Shown piece by piece: positions 25,435-37,935 of a stretch of DNA of 64,000 nucleotides. The stretch is from Ascarosepion bandense (Eukaryota > Mollusca > Cephalopoda > Sepiida > Sepiidae): contig JBBBDQ010001940.1 of assembly GCA_037127315.1 (NCBI GenBank), forward strand, positions 400,001-464,000, in the 5' to 3' direction. Within the stretch, counting starts at the first letter, position 1, and the number at the start of each line of letters is the position of its first letter. The translations under genes and the position numbers were made by a program. Under the pieces are notes generated by a model that saw nothing but the letters and a program-made list of their open reading frames with translations, searched no databases and was not told where the DNA came from.

Positions 25435-25830
25435 TTAGGGGGTTCACTATTTGAACATAGCTGGGACCTAACAGGTGCTACCACTCCAGGTTAGGGTGAA
25501 TCTAGGAATAGCAGCAATTAAGATTAAGCACTCTGCATTATTAATATAACTCTTTCCACTGCATTTTTTTTTCAAGGCTTCTGAATTGCAGTATCCTTTA
25601 TTTCACTTAAAGTTTGTTTTCTGTTGCCATAGCAGAATATTACAATACAACTAAGACAACACAACTAATAAGTTCAACCACTATCATTCAGTGATTAGTC
25701 ATCTTCAATGACAGGATAAACTTTTTGTACAGCAAATGAAGTCACAAAGTGAAAAAAGTTAAGGTGGTTCCACACTTCTCAAAATCTTCAAATCAGAGGC
25801 CTTGCTACTGGATATAGTTTATTTTAGCAT
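25435..25830 (+). repeat. Dispersed repeat shared with 37236-37440
   Basis: Common words: GGGGTTNACTATTTG.NCATAGCTGGG at the start, and GGTGGTTCCAC..TCTC followed by AATCAGAGGCC and TAGTTTAT at the end. The second copy sits inside the mariner remnant. A SINE-like nature is inferred only from size and dispersal. Confidence 0.5.
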
Positions 25831-26218
25831 CATCTTTCAATGCAGACCTCTAACCTTTAGAAGAGTTAATGGTTAACTTTTTTTGCTTCATGATCCTAAA
25901 CAATCTATTTTTCATCACTTGTGATTGTTCTTTTCAAAAATGTTTTTCTTTTTCAGTACATTTGAGCAGAGAATCACACATGGAAGTGTGATCCATTGCC
26001 CCCACCCCCCACTGTGAGACAATAAACCTGCAATGTCAGGTGTTGCATTACCTAGATTATTTTTAATTAACATTTCAATTTGGTTATCACTAGCTGCATG
26101 TCTAAGATATTCAATGCTCCAGATCAAAACTTCCACTACTGCACCAAACAAACCACTTCCATCTTTTCCACTTTCAGCATAAAAATTTAAAATTCACTAT
26201 CCACACACAAATCAGAGA

Positions 26219-26636
26219 TGTATTTACACTATTTACGTTGTTCAGACTTTTCCTCATTTTTGTTATAATATTTACAACATTTCAACTACTGTACACTCTA
26301 GCCTTTTATTTTTTTAACCAAACCCTTTAATTCTCTCACCAGCAGATTGTTCTATTCCACATGCCATGCCTTTTTTGGATATCTCAGTTTCAGTTATTTC
26401 TTTTAAACGCAACTAAGTTTTTGTTCACATCTGCTGTGGCCAGGTATTGAACAAGTCACTGGATTACTTCAACCAACACTTATCCACTGGGCCATGTGCC
26501 TGGTGAATGAACTAAAGGTTTGGTTTGAAATTCCAATCAGCTGAAGAAGGTCAGAACATACAATTGCACCAAAACATTGTAAATATGGCAACAAAGATAA
26601 GGACAACAGTGCTAACAATTCAAATTGTGTAAATAG
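26219..26636. mobile_element. MITE-like element with about 65-bp imperfect terminal inverted repeats
   Basis: The left end (GTATTTACACTATTTACGTTG, then TTGTTATAATATTTACAAC) pairs with the right end at 26571-26636 (GTAAATATGGCAACAAAGAT, then AAATTGTGTAAATA). The interior has a tRNA-like stretch (GGTATTGAACAAGTCACTGG). A single end of the same family occurs at 61589-61690. No transposase is present. Confidence 0.6.
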
Positions 26637-26639
26637 TTA

Positions 26640-27757
26640 CAATACCTCATCTCAGAAATATAGTCATATAGAGCCATGTTGAAATGTCAGGTTTCAAAAA
26701 AATGTATTCAAATTTCAGTCATCTGTGAAGGGGGAGGGAATATTCAAGTGCCACAAATTTTTTTTCCAGCCATAAAAATATTAATGAATGTAATGAAGAT
26801 AAATAAATATAAAGACTGGTAAAATTAAAAACTAGTAGCTGATGGACACATGCCTTAAACAAGTCACCCACTCAAGTTTTTGCTAGCAAATGAGATTAGC
26901 TACCTACACAAAAAAATCTGTTAATAGTGCTAAGAAGCAGAGCACTAATCTTTTATTGCCACTTGTCCTTAGTTGTAAATTTTTAATGCTTGATTGAATT
27001 ACAATTTTTTGGTGATCTAGTTTGGATATCTTTACATAATGCAGTTCTGAGATTCTGTCTTTTCTGTAGGTGTAAATTATTTCCTCAGTTTTCAACCTGT
27101 ACATGAAAATTGATGGCATTTTTTTTTTTATTGAACTTATTTGTGCAAAAAGAGGGAGGGGGAGAGGGGGCAACAGGTTTTTATTTTTAAATTTATTTAG
27201 TCTTATTTAAAGATTGGGCATAAATCTAGCAACATCATCCTACTTGCTATGGAAACCATAACAGCAATGCATAACTTGTTAAGAACTGTAACCCACCCTC
27301 ATGCTCCACAGCAAAATCTATGGGACTAATGAAAGTAATGAAGCTCATTTAAAAAAAAATTAAATATTACCAAGTAACAGTTATACAGTAAGATAAAAAA
27401 ATAAAAAAAAAATTTAAAAAATTGCAATTTTACACTTGTATGCTAAGATTTAGTTCTTGTTTATCTTATTTCAATAACATTAACCACAGCATAGCAGTTG
27501 GGAAATTTAGTGCATAAAATGTGCAAGTGTAATCCCTAGTTACAGTATTTACATTAAAAAATGAGGCCAATAGTCCAAATAATGTAAATACTGAAATCCC
27601 TATTATAAGAGTAATTTTTTTTAGTTAGAAATCTATATTATATTTAAGTTTGAAATAATACAGATTGAAATTATGCTCATATGTAAATGCTTGTTTAAAC
27701 AAGTCATCAAGATTAGGAAGAAATACATTTTGGAACAAGCTCTTGATAATTTCTTGC

Positions 27758-27809
<52 letters not shown>

Positions 27810-29696
27810 AGTGAAAAATATATAACAATAAATTTTACAAATTGTCAAATTTAAGCATTCAATCTAGTCAAGATAAGGACATGTAGATAGTGTAATGTTT
27901 ATTGGCGCAGAAAGTGGGACTAACAAAGAGTTCTAGTTTCAACTTGCTATATTTACTTCCACACAAATTCCCTTCAGAAAGGCATAGATCCACTTCTCCC
28001 TTCAACTATGGGTTAAATAGCAGAGTAGACTGAACTCTACAGTTTTGAGTAACAGTCAGTGGGGAAACCACTATTTTATAAAAAGGAGCTGAACATAACA
28101 GATGAACATCAAGAATCAAGATGACCTACAGAAAATTATATAACAAACAACAAAAATGTTTATAAATCTAATGTTTTACTTTTGTCAAAAAGGTACAGAG
28201 AAAGATGAAAGGGAAAATAATATAAAATAAAAATACCAAATTTTTTTTCTATATCATTTTCTGAGAAAGCTTTAATAAAAGAGAAACATGTTAGAGTGGT
28301 AAACATTTCCTATTTGTTTTTTTTTCTTATTCTGTTGGATTTCAATACATATTTGATCAACTCATATTACACACTGAAGATAATGAAATGCAATTAAATT
28401 TTAAAGCAAATAAATAATAAAAAAGCATGGTAAATAAACAAATGTTTGTTATTAAGAACCATAGTACAGAACATTTTTTTTCTTTCATAATCATCCTATC
28501 ACGGGCCAACAGAAGCCGTGAGTGGTCGTATGAGGGGAACAAAGATTAATTCATACAAACCACTAATGACTTTGTGCAATATTAAGTTAACAATGCCTGA
28601 ACTCAAAACTTGGCTAAACAATATTTTACCAACAGAATGGCAAACAGATTAAAAACTCTTGCAGTGTCATCAAATGGTATTTTACTTTAATTCTGAAGCC
28701 ATAAAACAGCAAAAAAAAAGAGAAAAAAAATCTTTAGGCTACCTTAGAAACTATTAATTTAACAAAAAAAAAATATAGGTCAACAAAAATAAATCACCCC
28801 CTGTGATATTAAGCTAAAGCTATAATTTATGTGACTAAGCTTAGTCTATAAGACAGTACATTAAAAAAAAAGTGGGGGGGAGGTAACTGAAATTAGCAAG
28901 AAAAAAGATTTACAATGAAAAAATATGTTCCTGACAAGACTAGGGGTTGTAACAATATCTGTTCTTGTCTTTGCCAACTTCTTTTGTCCTTCACTCATTT
29001 ATCATTATGGACTTGTATATTATAGAACAAGTAATATTCCAGACTTGTCTCAATCTCAGCAACGGCTGTTGGTTGTCATTCATTAGAGTGTAGTGTACAC
29101 CACTACCACCTATTAACACAGGTGTAGATATGAATGTAGGTAAGGAATTAAAATGCATTTAACATACTCATGTTAAGATAGTTAACAGCTGTTGTTCAAT
29201 AGTCAGCACAAAGTGTCAAGTAAGGAGGATGGATGTTTTATATAATTTAATTTCATGCTTTCTAGGACGATCAGGAAAAGTTATTTATGCTAATATAAAG
29301 CAAAACTGAATTTTAACACAATGGCTTATAATTTTAAATCTTGTCAAGAAAAATATTGAGCTATAAATCATGAAGTGCCTAGAAAACTAATTTTTTTTTT
29401 CTTTTCCTACCCAATGATGAGTAGGAAAAAGAAAAAAAAATACTATTGTTCAGGGACTATCTTAAGAAAAAGAAAGATGGCTTCCTCTTCAGAGGCGACC
29501 ATTATATATAACATACAGGAGTGCTACAAACATTCACAGGTGATTTAGGATCATTTATAGACAGGCTGTATTTGATATAATGATGCTTCATTAGAATCAA
29601 TAGCAATACTAGAAAGAAAGAAGTGATAGGTCCCACAGTGGTAGGCTAGATGCTGGTGTGAATACAGATAAGGCTAAACATTTCTCTATCATATTC

Positions 29697-29772
<76 letters not shown>

Positions 29773-29870
29773 GTCTAACTTATACAAAAATTAAAATACT
29801 GATACCTGATTTTAACATATATTTACTAAAATTGCACATAAATATATTTTGAAATACTAAAGAATGAATT
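26640..29870. other. ABCC intron 1 sequence: A tracts, SINE relic, short hairpin
   Basis: No gene is recognised. It holds a 49-bp A tract at 27759-27807, a diverged SINE copy at 27890-28125 (relative of 19690-20000) and a small hairpin at 29388-29440 with TTCCTAC/GTAGGAA arms. The (TG)(TA)(CA) run at 29697-29766 is again self-complementary. Confidence 0.5.
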
Positions 29871-29874
29871 TGTT

Positions 29875-30480
29875 TAATAAAATTGTCATTGCCTTCAGTC
29901 ACAGCCTCCAGACAAATTTGGAATCTCTTGCAACTTTTCTGGACAGTCCTTATTTAAGATAATGAATGCTGCTATAATCCTTGCCTACAGTTCATCTTTG
30001 GTGCTACAAGTAGTTTTGTTAGTCTATTTCTCAACTATGCCCCACAAATAATCAAGAGGGTTGCAATCTGGAGAGTTAGGTGGCCAAATGTGAGAAGTGA
30101 TAGTCACAGAAACTGTCTGACAGCCATAAATGGGTTCCCCTATTTGTGTTGCATGGTGCAGAGTTTTGTTGCTAGACACAGGGTCTTCTAGCAGCCACTC
30201 TCTTGACTTAGGGCAACACTACTTCCTCAAGGCACTTGATACAAGCTCTGTATTGAGGGAGGCTCTAAGAAAAAAATTCTTATCAGAACAATCAGAGTAA
30301 GTTTTTCAAGCTACCTCAACTTTGTAATCACCATTAGGTTCAAACTGAATCCTCTGCACTGCCCTCAGATTGACACTCTGAAGTGTTCACAGAGCTTTCA
30401 GTACAAATGTCAAGCAGTACAGCATTCCATTACCAAATTTCTGGCAGAGTGAATTGTATTATAATGCCCTTTCTCAGACA
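29875..30480 (-). mobile_element. mariner-family transposase remnant
   Basis: Minus frames give HIWPPNSPDCNPLDYLWGIVE, the region around the second Asp-containing motif (PPNSPDxNPLDY). TKDELQARIIAAF follows, then CKRFQICLEAVTEGND, a C-terminal pattern typical of mariner/Tc transposases. A weak match to the preceding catalytic segment (ATKLCTMQHK) lies near 30150. Frameshifts are numerous, so it is inactive. Confidence 0.75.
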
Positions 30481-30844
30481 TCGCCCAACAAACTACTATA
30501 CTGTGCAGTTGACAAAAATCAAAAATATAAAGTAGTGACTATTTACCCATTACATGCTGTGAACTTATCATTTAATCCTAAACAAGCCTTTGTTGAAAAA
30601 AAGACAACTGTAACAACTCTAGATTAAACTTAAGGCAGCCCGTTTTGCAGCAAAGTAATGGTCACTGTGTTTTAGGATTAGAATGGAGTCATATTGGTAG
30701 TGTTAACAAAATTTAGCTAACATTCAGGGAGTAGAGGAAAATTATGCTAAATGGACAGTTTTTCTCTTGACATTACTACATGGTCATTTTTAACTGATCA
30801 AAAAAACTATTTTTAGAATTTTAATGAAACAAATGCAGAACTAG

Positions 30845-30893
<49 letters not shown>

Positions 30894-31837
30894 TAATGAT
30901 CAGCTAGAAAAAGTATTAACATAATTAGTTTATTGACAAGAATAATCTTATATTTACAAGATTACAAAAAACATTTGAACTACATTGAAAAATTTTTTAA
31001 TAACTTGTAAAGAAATAACTACAAAACTTTTTTATTCATAAATTTATTGTACCTGAACTACAGAACAAGAAAATGTAAAATAATAATTGTCCATTTTATG
31101 ATTAACATATCATAAGAGCTAGATGATCCCCACCTTTGGAAAATTCAAAGAAGAATTAATCTAAGAAAATGTCTGAAAGATGTATTTTCTTAAAGATTTA
31201 TAATTATTTATCATAAGGTGCTTAAATGGTGGGGGGGGGGTCAAGTGTTATTTTAATTGTTATTCCTTTACTGCATCTGAATTGACGCCTATATTTTTGA
31301 GAAGTATGTAAATACTTAATCTAATGAATAAAGCATGCTTTACATTGAGAAAAGAAAATATTTTATACAGTTTTAGATGTTTGTGAGTGAGTGAGACTTA
31401 CTTTTAACATAGCATTTTTTGCAAGTACCTTTGTTAAACTTTACCTCAATGGCACCACTATCAATTCTAAATTCTACAGGATCATACAGTCAAAATTTAG
31501 AGCAAGGTTTCTTCAACAGATTACATTTAAGAGATGAACAATGTTCTTTTAAAGACCAAAATGCAATCAAAGTGCATGATTAAACAATCCAAAACCCTGA
31601 CCTGATCCCTTAAGGTTTTCCTCTGGGTTCATGAAGGAAACACACAGGATAGCAGTTCTCTAAAGAGAACTTGGTACAAAAGCAGCCAAGGTTAGTATAC
31701 ATGCACACATTAAAAAATGAGATACCAAAATTAAGGAAAGAGGCTATGAATAGGATTAGATTTAGTCCTCAAGACTTGTAACCATTTTGATATGCCTTGT
31801 GTTATTAAATTTGCTGCAATTGAAGAACAAGCATTAC
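30845..31837. other. Intron 1, AT microsatellite and unrecognised sequence
   Basis: An AT run at 30849-30890 opens the stretch. A G10 tract lies near 31231-31240. No coding or repeat similarity is recognised up to the target-site duplication of the GC-rich element. Confidence 0.4.
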
Positions 31838-31847
31838 TTTCTGACTA

Positions 31848-33252
31848 TGTATTGTATTGTATTGTAGCGGCATTCACCCAGGACGGGTTGAGCCGGCATC
31901 CCCAAGAACATTTGAAGCGTCTCTCCCAGCGGCGGCCCACGATCGGCGATCTTGAGCCAGCTCCACTCCGATCTCTGCCCAGTCCCGGTTCCACCTCCGA
32001 AATCCCACGACATTTGGGCCCGAGATCGGCTCCATGTCCCCCCTCAGCGTGGCTGCCCACGTCCTCAGCTGACCCCCCGCACGCTTGCGCCAGCCCGGTA
32101 GGGGCCTCGGGAAGAGGCAGTCGCGAATCAGCTCACCCGGAGGACAGCGCGCAGCATGGCCGAACCGACGCAGTCGACGGAGTCGGAGAGCAGCCGGTAT
32201 CGGTTGAAGACGGCATGTTTGACGAAGGGTCGATGTCCGCACCCGATCAATCCGCCGGAAACGCAGGATGCGCCGGAGACAGTCATTGTCGAAGACCTCC
32301 ACCCTCTTGAGGTCCGCTACGTGCACCGGCCACGTCTCGCAGCCATACAGCAAGATGGATCGCACAACAGCTTGGTAGACGCGGCTCTTTGTACGCAGGG
32401 CGATCTCCCGCCTTGACCAGAGACACTTCTGGAGGCGGTTGAAGGCGGCCCTCGCAAGGTTGATGCGACGCCCGATCTCATTGCCACCCTGGCCGCTCGG
32501 GACAAAAGACGAGCCCAGATAGATGAAGTGGTCCACCATCTCCAGGGGTGTTCCGTCGAGCAGGATGGGTTGTTGGGCCTCTGGAGGCAACAGCGCCGTC
32601 ATCACCTTCGTCTTTGCAGCATTGATGCGCATGCCGACCGCGCACGCGCTGGTATGCACTCGGCTGACGGCCGCCTGCACCTCCTCGATGCTGTCACCAA
32701 GAAGGACAATGTCGTCAGCGTACACCAGGTCGGTCACGGCCAAGTCGCGGCCCACCCGAACCCCAGTGAAGCCTTGAAGGGCGCTCATCAGAATCCAGTC
32801 GATAGCGTAGTTGAAGAGCGTCGGGGAGAGCGCACATCCCTGTTGCACACCAGTGCGGACCTCAAACGCCCCGGTCTCAGCACCGTAAGCACGAACACGT
32901 GTCCTCGTCTCCCGGTAGTAGGCCTGAATCAGACGCAGCAGCTTTGGCAGAATGCCATCGTCCCGCATGATAGTCCACAGAGCGCTGCGGTCCACCGAGT
33001 CGAAGGCCGCTGCAAAATCGATGAAACAGAGCACCGTCGGTTGTTGGTAAGACCAGCGCGTCTCCAGTATCCGGCGTAGACAAAAGATCTGGTCAGAGCA
33101 CCCTCTACCCGGACGGAAACCAGCCTGGCTTGGGCGGGTACGGTGGTCGCGAGCGAGTTGGAAGCGCTTCAGTAGCAGGACTGTGAACAGTTTGGCCGAA
33201 ATATCGATCAGGCTGATTCCGCGGTAGTTGCTACATACTCGTTTGTCGCCTT
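31848..33252 (-). mobile_element. GC-rich 5'-truncated non-LTR retrotransposon with target-site duplication
   Basis: The 1.4-kb insertion is bounded by a 10-bp direct repeat TTTCTGACTA (31838-31847 and 33253-33262). In its minus-strand sense it begins abruptly inside the RT domain and ends in a TACAA pentamer tail (31848-31866). That is how target-primed, 5'-truncated LINEs look. It is strikingly GC-rich against AT-rich flanks. It lies in ABCC intron 1, in sense with the gene. Confidence 0.93.
31874..33250 (-). CDS. Reverse transcriptase C-terminal part of the GC-rich LINE (5'-truncated, uninterrupted)
   Basis: 458 codons without a stop or frameshift. Read from the truncated start: NYRGISLIDISAKLF (RT start motif), AGFRPGRGCSDQI, CFIDFAAAFDSVD (motif A), GVQQGCALSPTLFN (motif B), LVYADDIVLLGD (motif C, catalytic YADD intact), GMRINAAKTKVM (motif D), FIYLGSSF (motif E). 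The C-terminal block follows: SILLYGCETWP, FDNDCLRRILRFRR, LRRFGHAAR, ending GDAGSTRPG. The endonuclease and N-terminal RT are absent, so it cannot act alone. From memory, the C-terminal block resembles LINEs of flatworms; this needs a search. Codon choice is rich in G/C third positions, unlike the other elements here. Confidence 0.9.
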   Translation of the reverse strand, partial: GDKRVCSNYRGISLIDISAKLFTVLLLKRFQLARDHRTRPSQAGFRPGRGCSDQIFCLRRILETRWSYQQPTVLCFIDFAAAFDSVDRSALWTIMRDDGILPKLLRLIQAYYRETRTRVRAYGAETGAFEVRTGVQQGCALSPTLFNYAIDWILMSALQGFTGVRVGRDLAVTDLVYADDIVLLGDSIEEVQAAVSRVHTSACAVGMRINAAKTKVMTALLPPEAQQPILLDGTPLEMVDHFIYLGSSFVPSGQGGNEIGRRINLARAAFNRLQKCLWSRREIALRTKSRVYQAVVRSILLYGCETWPVHVADLKRVEVFDNDCLRRILRFRRIDRVRTSTLRQTCRLQPIPAALRLRRLRRFGHAARCPPGELIRDCLFPRPLPGWRKRAGGQLRTWAATLRGDMEPISGPNVVGFRRWNRDWAEIGVELAQDRRSWAAAGRDASNVLGDAGSTRPG

Positions 33253-33832
33253 TTTCTGACTAACTCATATTGAATGAAAAAATATTGAAGAAAAAGGTCA
33301 CACCATATTCTGAGGAGTTAAAAGAAAAATTAAGAAAATCAAAGCCACAGAAAAAAATGGGTTTTTAAGAGTGACTAAATTCTATAAGCATTCAGATGTT
33401 AAAGTTGATATTTCGTGTAAGGAAAAGGATAAAAAGAAACTAGTCATAAAGAAGGTTTTAATTTCTAACATTTTTTTTGTCAAATTTTAAGCAAAGCAAA
33501 AGTATGCATTTTGGCCATGCACTGCCTGACTGCTTAGGATCAGCTATTTTTTTTGTAACAAAAACAAATCTCCATTGTTTTGTCATTACCACTGTCATTA
33601 AAATTGAAGTAATTGGAATGAATTGAAAGATAATAATTTAAGACTTAATTACAGTCAGAATGGAAAACTGTCACTGCATACCGTTAAAACAAATAAAAAA
33701 TAAATTTTTTTTATATCCTTTAACTAACTATGAAAGACTACTATAAATTGCTTTTTAACTTTTATACAATGTCAATATTTTGAAAGTGATTTTTCAAATG
33801 AAAGTGTATGCACTCTTGAAATCATTTTGCCA

Positions 33833-34460
33833 CAAGCAAGGCAATAATGCAACTAAGACAAGGGATTACTAGGAGTGAAAAAAAGAATGAGAAAACTTTA
33901 AGAAGAAAAGAACAAGATGGTGAATGAAATTGTAATTTTTGAAGATTGTAGATGGCACAGAAGCAAGAAATCAGAAGAGTGTCACAGGCGAGAAGTATAA
34001 GAAAAACTATTAGAATAGAATTTAGTTACATCTAGCTAAATCAACAGTAATATGAGATCTAATAGTTTGCTTAAGTCAAGGAGAGCTCATTAGAATAATT
34101 GCCATAAAAATTTAGAAAAATTGGAAGTCAAGATGCCAAGTCAGAACCAACAACATAACAGATCCTTCTTTGAATTTTGTTGAGAATCTCTAGGTATAAC
34201 ACCAGACCACATATTGCAGCAATATTCAATACACTGACAAATAACAGATTTATAAATGTGCAATATAGACTGATGAGAAAAAGTGTCTGGAATGATACAG
34301 TGAAACAACTTTCTTAGCAGCTGATCTAGCAACTGATTCAACATAATTGTTCCACTTTATATAAGTAGAAAAGGCAAAACCAAGAAGGCGCAATGAGTTG
34401 CTCTGATGGAGAGCATGTGTGATAAATCTAAAAAGAAATTTAAAATGCAACACTTTTTAC
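33833..34460 (-). mobile_element. CR1/jockey-like LINE 3' region, copy 2
   Basis: Minus frames give RLLGFAFSTYIKWNNYVESVARSA, SLYHSRHFF and IYKSVICQCIEYCCNMWSGV, the conserved end of CR1/jockey-type RT ORFs. The 3' untranslated part follows down to the core at 33835-33860 (GCAAGGCAATAATGCAACTA). The frame changes once and the 5' part is missing. Confidence 0.72.
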
Positions 34461-34464
34461 TTAG

Positions 34465-35213
34465 ATTATATCTGAAATGGAAGTTCAATAATTTACATAG
34501 AGAGAAGAGCAACTTGAATTCAAATCTGTAATAACATTGAAATTTCTTAGATGAATCTAAGTTCTGAAATCTTTGTAGTTTTCAAATCAGAAAATTATTC
34601 TATATAGGAAGAAAAAAAAACAGTTGCTCATTAGGTCAACAAGAAAAGGATTTACTTGGTGAGAAATTAAACAGAAAATATTTATTTACAAATCATTTCA
34701 TGGAAAAGTATATAAAGGCTTACTCAAAATTGAGCTTGGTAAAGGGAAGTGTTTGTGAAAATAGAACTAAAGTTAAATGTTCTAAAAGGAATACAGTGAA
34801 AGTAGTCTTATAGTTGTGAAATTTCTGACCTATCAGCAATCAAGGTCAAATACATCAGTAAAGAAGAATGTTGTTAAGGAAAACCAAATAAGGAATGTTG
34901 GTATCAGTGATGTGACAAAATTTTTGAAATTGGTTGTCTTGAGTTTTAGGTTAGCCACTTAGCTTTTCAGAATTCTCTTGATCTCACCAGCATACGTTAA
35001 TTTGAAAAGCTGTCCCATATCTGTATGACTATCCATTCTGATGATATGCAATCAAGTAGTGATTTTCACCAGCCAGTTACCATTCTTATATATGTCACAG
35101 TTATCCCTCCAAATTATCATGGTTTCAAATTCTGTTATTGGTGGAAGATTATCCAAAGGATATTTTCTTTTCTCCAGGATATTCAAATTTTACATAGTGT
35201 CACCATAAATAGG

Positions 35214-35256
<43 letters not shown>

Positions 35257-36738
35257 AGCCACCATATCAAGAGTAGTCTTGACCTGAACACCACTTTTAT
35301 CCACAAATTTTTATATTTGAAACTGCATTAAGAAAAATGACTTGCTCTTTCAGTTTCTAAATCATCTTAAATGCAGTCAAGATTTCTCTTATAGAAGAGC
35401 TTCTGTTCAAGATACTTAACTGTTCATCTAAATTGAGCTTCAATCTCAATTTGTCAACTCAAAATGATAAGTTCTGATTACTACAAAAATTTACAAAGTT
35501 AAACTATCTGGACATACAAAAATGTATACCCTTTTTGTTTTTAAATAGACAGTGTTATTCAAAGATAGAGGCAATTGATAATGAAGATATCTGAAGCTTC
35601 AATTAGCCTTGTTATAACATTTACCTAAATTTTTTTGAAAATCTGAAAAGATTCTAAAGCCACTATTGTTACAATGTACACATAAGAAAAAACAATTAGT
35701 TTAATCAAATTCAATAGAGTCCTATAAGCATGACCAAACTAATATTTTTCAGTTTGAAAATATTACAAAAGCTGATCTACTACGGAGCCAAGCAGTTGTC
35801 CAGTATTAAACAAATCCTATGTGATATCACAGTGATTAGGAATTAAGCTATAGTTTATGCCAAAAGAACCTATTCACATGAGGTTTAGGTGGTCTTAAAT
35901 GTTAAGTGTATATCAGAGTCATAAATCAATTTAGCATTGTTAATTTTAATACTTATTTTCTATTAATACTACAAAGGCAGATTTCTTTCAGATTTTAACA
36001 AACTTAACTGATGAAGATATAATCTCATTAGTACAGACACATTGGAGAAAAACAAAAACAAAAAACAACAACAAAAACAAAAAAAAAAACAATCAACTTA
36101 GCATGTCACCATAAATTGATAACAAAAACAGAAAGCAGATCAGGAACTGTTACTTTTGACATTTAACTTATATAAAATAGTCACAGAGTCGCAGAAGATT
36201 AAGGGGGTGAAAATTTCCTTCTAGAACTATTCAATTTGTCCACTATAAAAAAAAATAAATAAAAAAAATCATTTTTGGCTGAAATGATTAATTAGGTTGT
36301 CACAAATGAAAGAGTGCCAAGTGCCAATACAAAAATTTTTATTTGCAAAATATGAGGCATTTTTTTTTTTTTTCAACGATTACTCTTAATATTTCAATGC
36401 AAACCTTTAATCTTACTGGCTATTTGATATCATCTTTTATTTATGCATGATACACTAATGTATTAAACACAATACATGCAAATACTTCACAGAAGTATAC
36501 CTGACTATTTGAATGTGTATTACTTGAAGAGTATAACATTTCTAATAACTGTATACTAAAAAGCTGAAACTTTTGCAGATTAATAATTTGATATAGGTTT
36601 CAGATACTGTTTTCTCCTCCATAAATTATAAGTTAATAAAAATTTAAATTGATATTTATTCAAGAGGAATATTTTAATAATCTTAAAAAAAAAAAAAATA
36701 AAAAAATAAAAAAAAAATTATTTTGGCTGAAATGATTA
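34465..36738. other. Intron 1, unrecognised AT-rich sequence
   Basis: A 36-bp A tract at about 35217-35252. Near 36270-36310 stands a solitary mariner-like end (TTAGGTTGTCACAAATG) whose left flank, TTTTGGCTGAAATGATTA, also precedes the mariner at 36739. No gene is recognised. Confidence 0.45.
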
Positions 36739-37935
36739 TTAGGTTGTCACACATGAAATGATGTATTTTTGGTCTGTTGTTGATCCAGTTAACTTTCTTA
36801 CTATATAAAAAACATATTGACTTATTCCAAACTCTTTATAGGTAATTTTTCTTAAGCCCAATGAAAATGATTACGATGAAACAATGTTAAGTAATCTTAT
36901 TGTATGAATACAAACTGGGAAAAAACATTACAGCCATGAGAAATGGATACTCTGACAATAGTAAGAGTAGATTTGGTTTGATTTATTTTGTTTTACAGCA
37001 TATCAACCACAAGGGGTTATTTAATGCAACAAGATTTTTTGAATAGGTTCCTGTGAATAGATTATGTATTCTTTGTGAGAAATCAGTTTCTAAATTTGTA
37101 AAGAGGGTTTTTGTTGAGAGTCAAATGTATCACTTGTAATAATCCCCCCCCTCCAAGGTATTTTTTTTTTTTTTGGTTTTAAAAGGTATTGCTGGTATTT
37201 TTATTATAAAAATCTATTTTCATGCTTTTATAATTTAGGGGTTAACTATTTGTCCATAGCTGGGCCTCTTGGTCAGGGTGAACCTGGAAACAACAATTAT
37301 GAGGTGGTTCCACTCTCCCCAAGACCACCTAATCAGAGGCCATGTTGGTAGATGTAGTTTATACCCATGATTAATAAGAGAGTGGTGAGATGCAAGGGAA
37401 TCACCAAAACAATATCTAAACCTCCATGTCACCCTAAAAAGTCAAAATGGTGACTGCATAGTGGTCTTTCAAAATGAATTATTCATTATTCAATCTTGCC
37501 TCAGAGGAAAACAACAGCAACTTCATATTGTGGAGAAAGAGTATGCACAAAAAAATTGAAAAAGAAACAATTCAATATTGCTGCATGACAACACACTTCA
37601 ACTGTCCAAAAGCTGCATAACCTGAATTATGAAATTTTGCATCATCCTCCATATTCACCTGATATCTCTCCTGCTGATTATCACTTATATAAGCCCTTTG
37701 AGCTTTTCACTCACAACAAAACATTCTCCACTAAGGAAAAGTTAATCAAAGCATTTGAACTGTTTATCACATCATAGGATGGGAATTTTTTTAAAGATAG
37801 CAACAAGAAATTAAAGGTTTCTTGTGGAACATTTATTGATTAACATGGTACCCATTTTAATTAAATAGTTATTTAAAATTTCCGAAGCATTTTATTAATT
37901 TCCTGTAAAGTATGTTATTTCATGTGACAACCTAA
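36739..37935 (+). mobile_element. mariner element with both terminal inverted repeats, decayed
   Basis: The ends TTAGGTTGTCACACATGA (left) and the reverse complement of TTTCATGTGACAACCTAA (right) are flanked by TA, the mariner target site. Plus-strand frames at 37490-37850 show transposase traces: HIVEKEYAQK, a catalytic segment reduced to LHDNTLQLSKSC, HIHLISLL.. (from HPPYSPDLSP), TKEKLIKAFELF. Stops and shifts are frequent. The N-terminal half is not recognisable, and a dispersed repeat (37236-37440) occupies part of it. Confidence 0.8.

Noticed and set aside
31792..33079. Several long plus-strand ORFs across the GC-rich element
   Set aside because: They are shadows of the minus-strand RT frame. 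GC-rich sequence has few stops, so antisense frames stay open.
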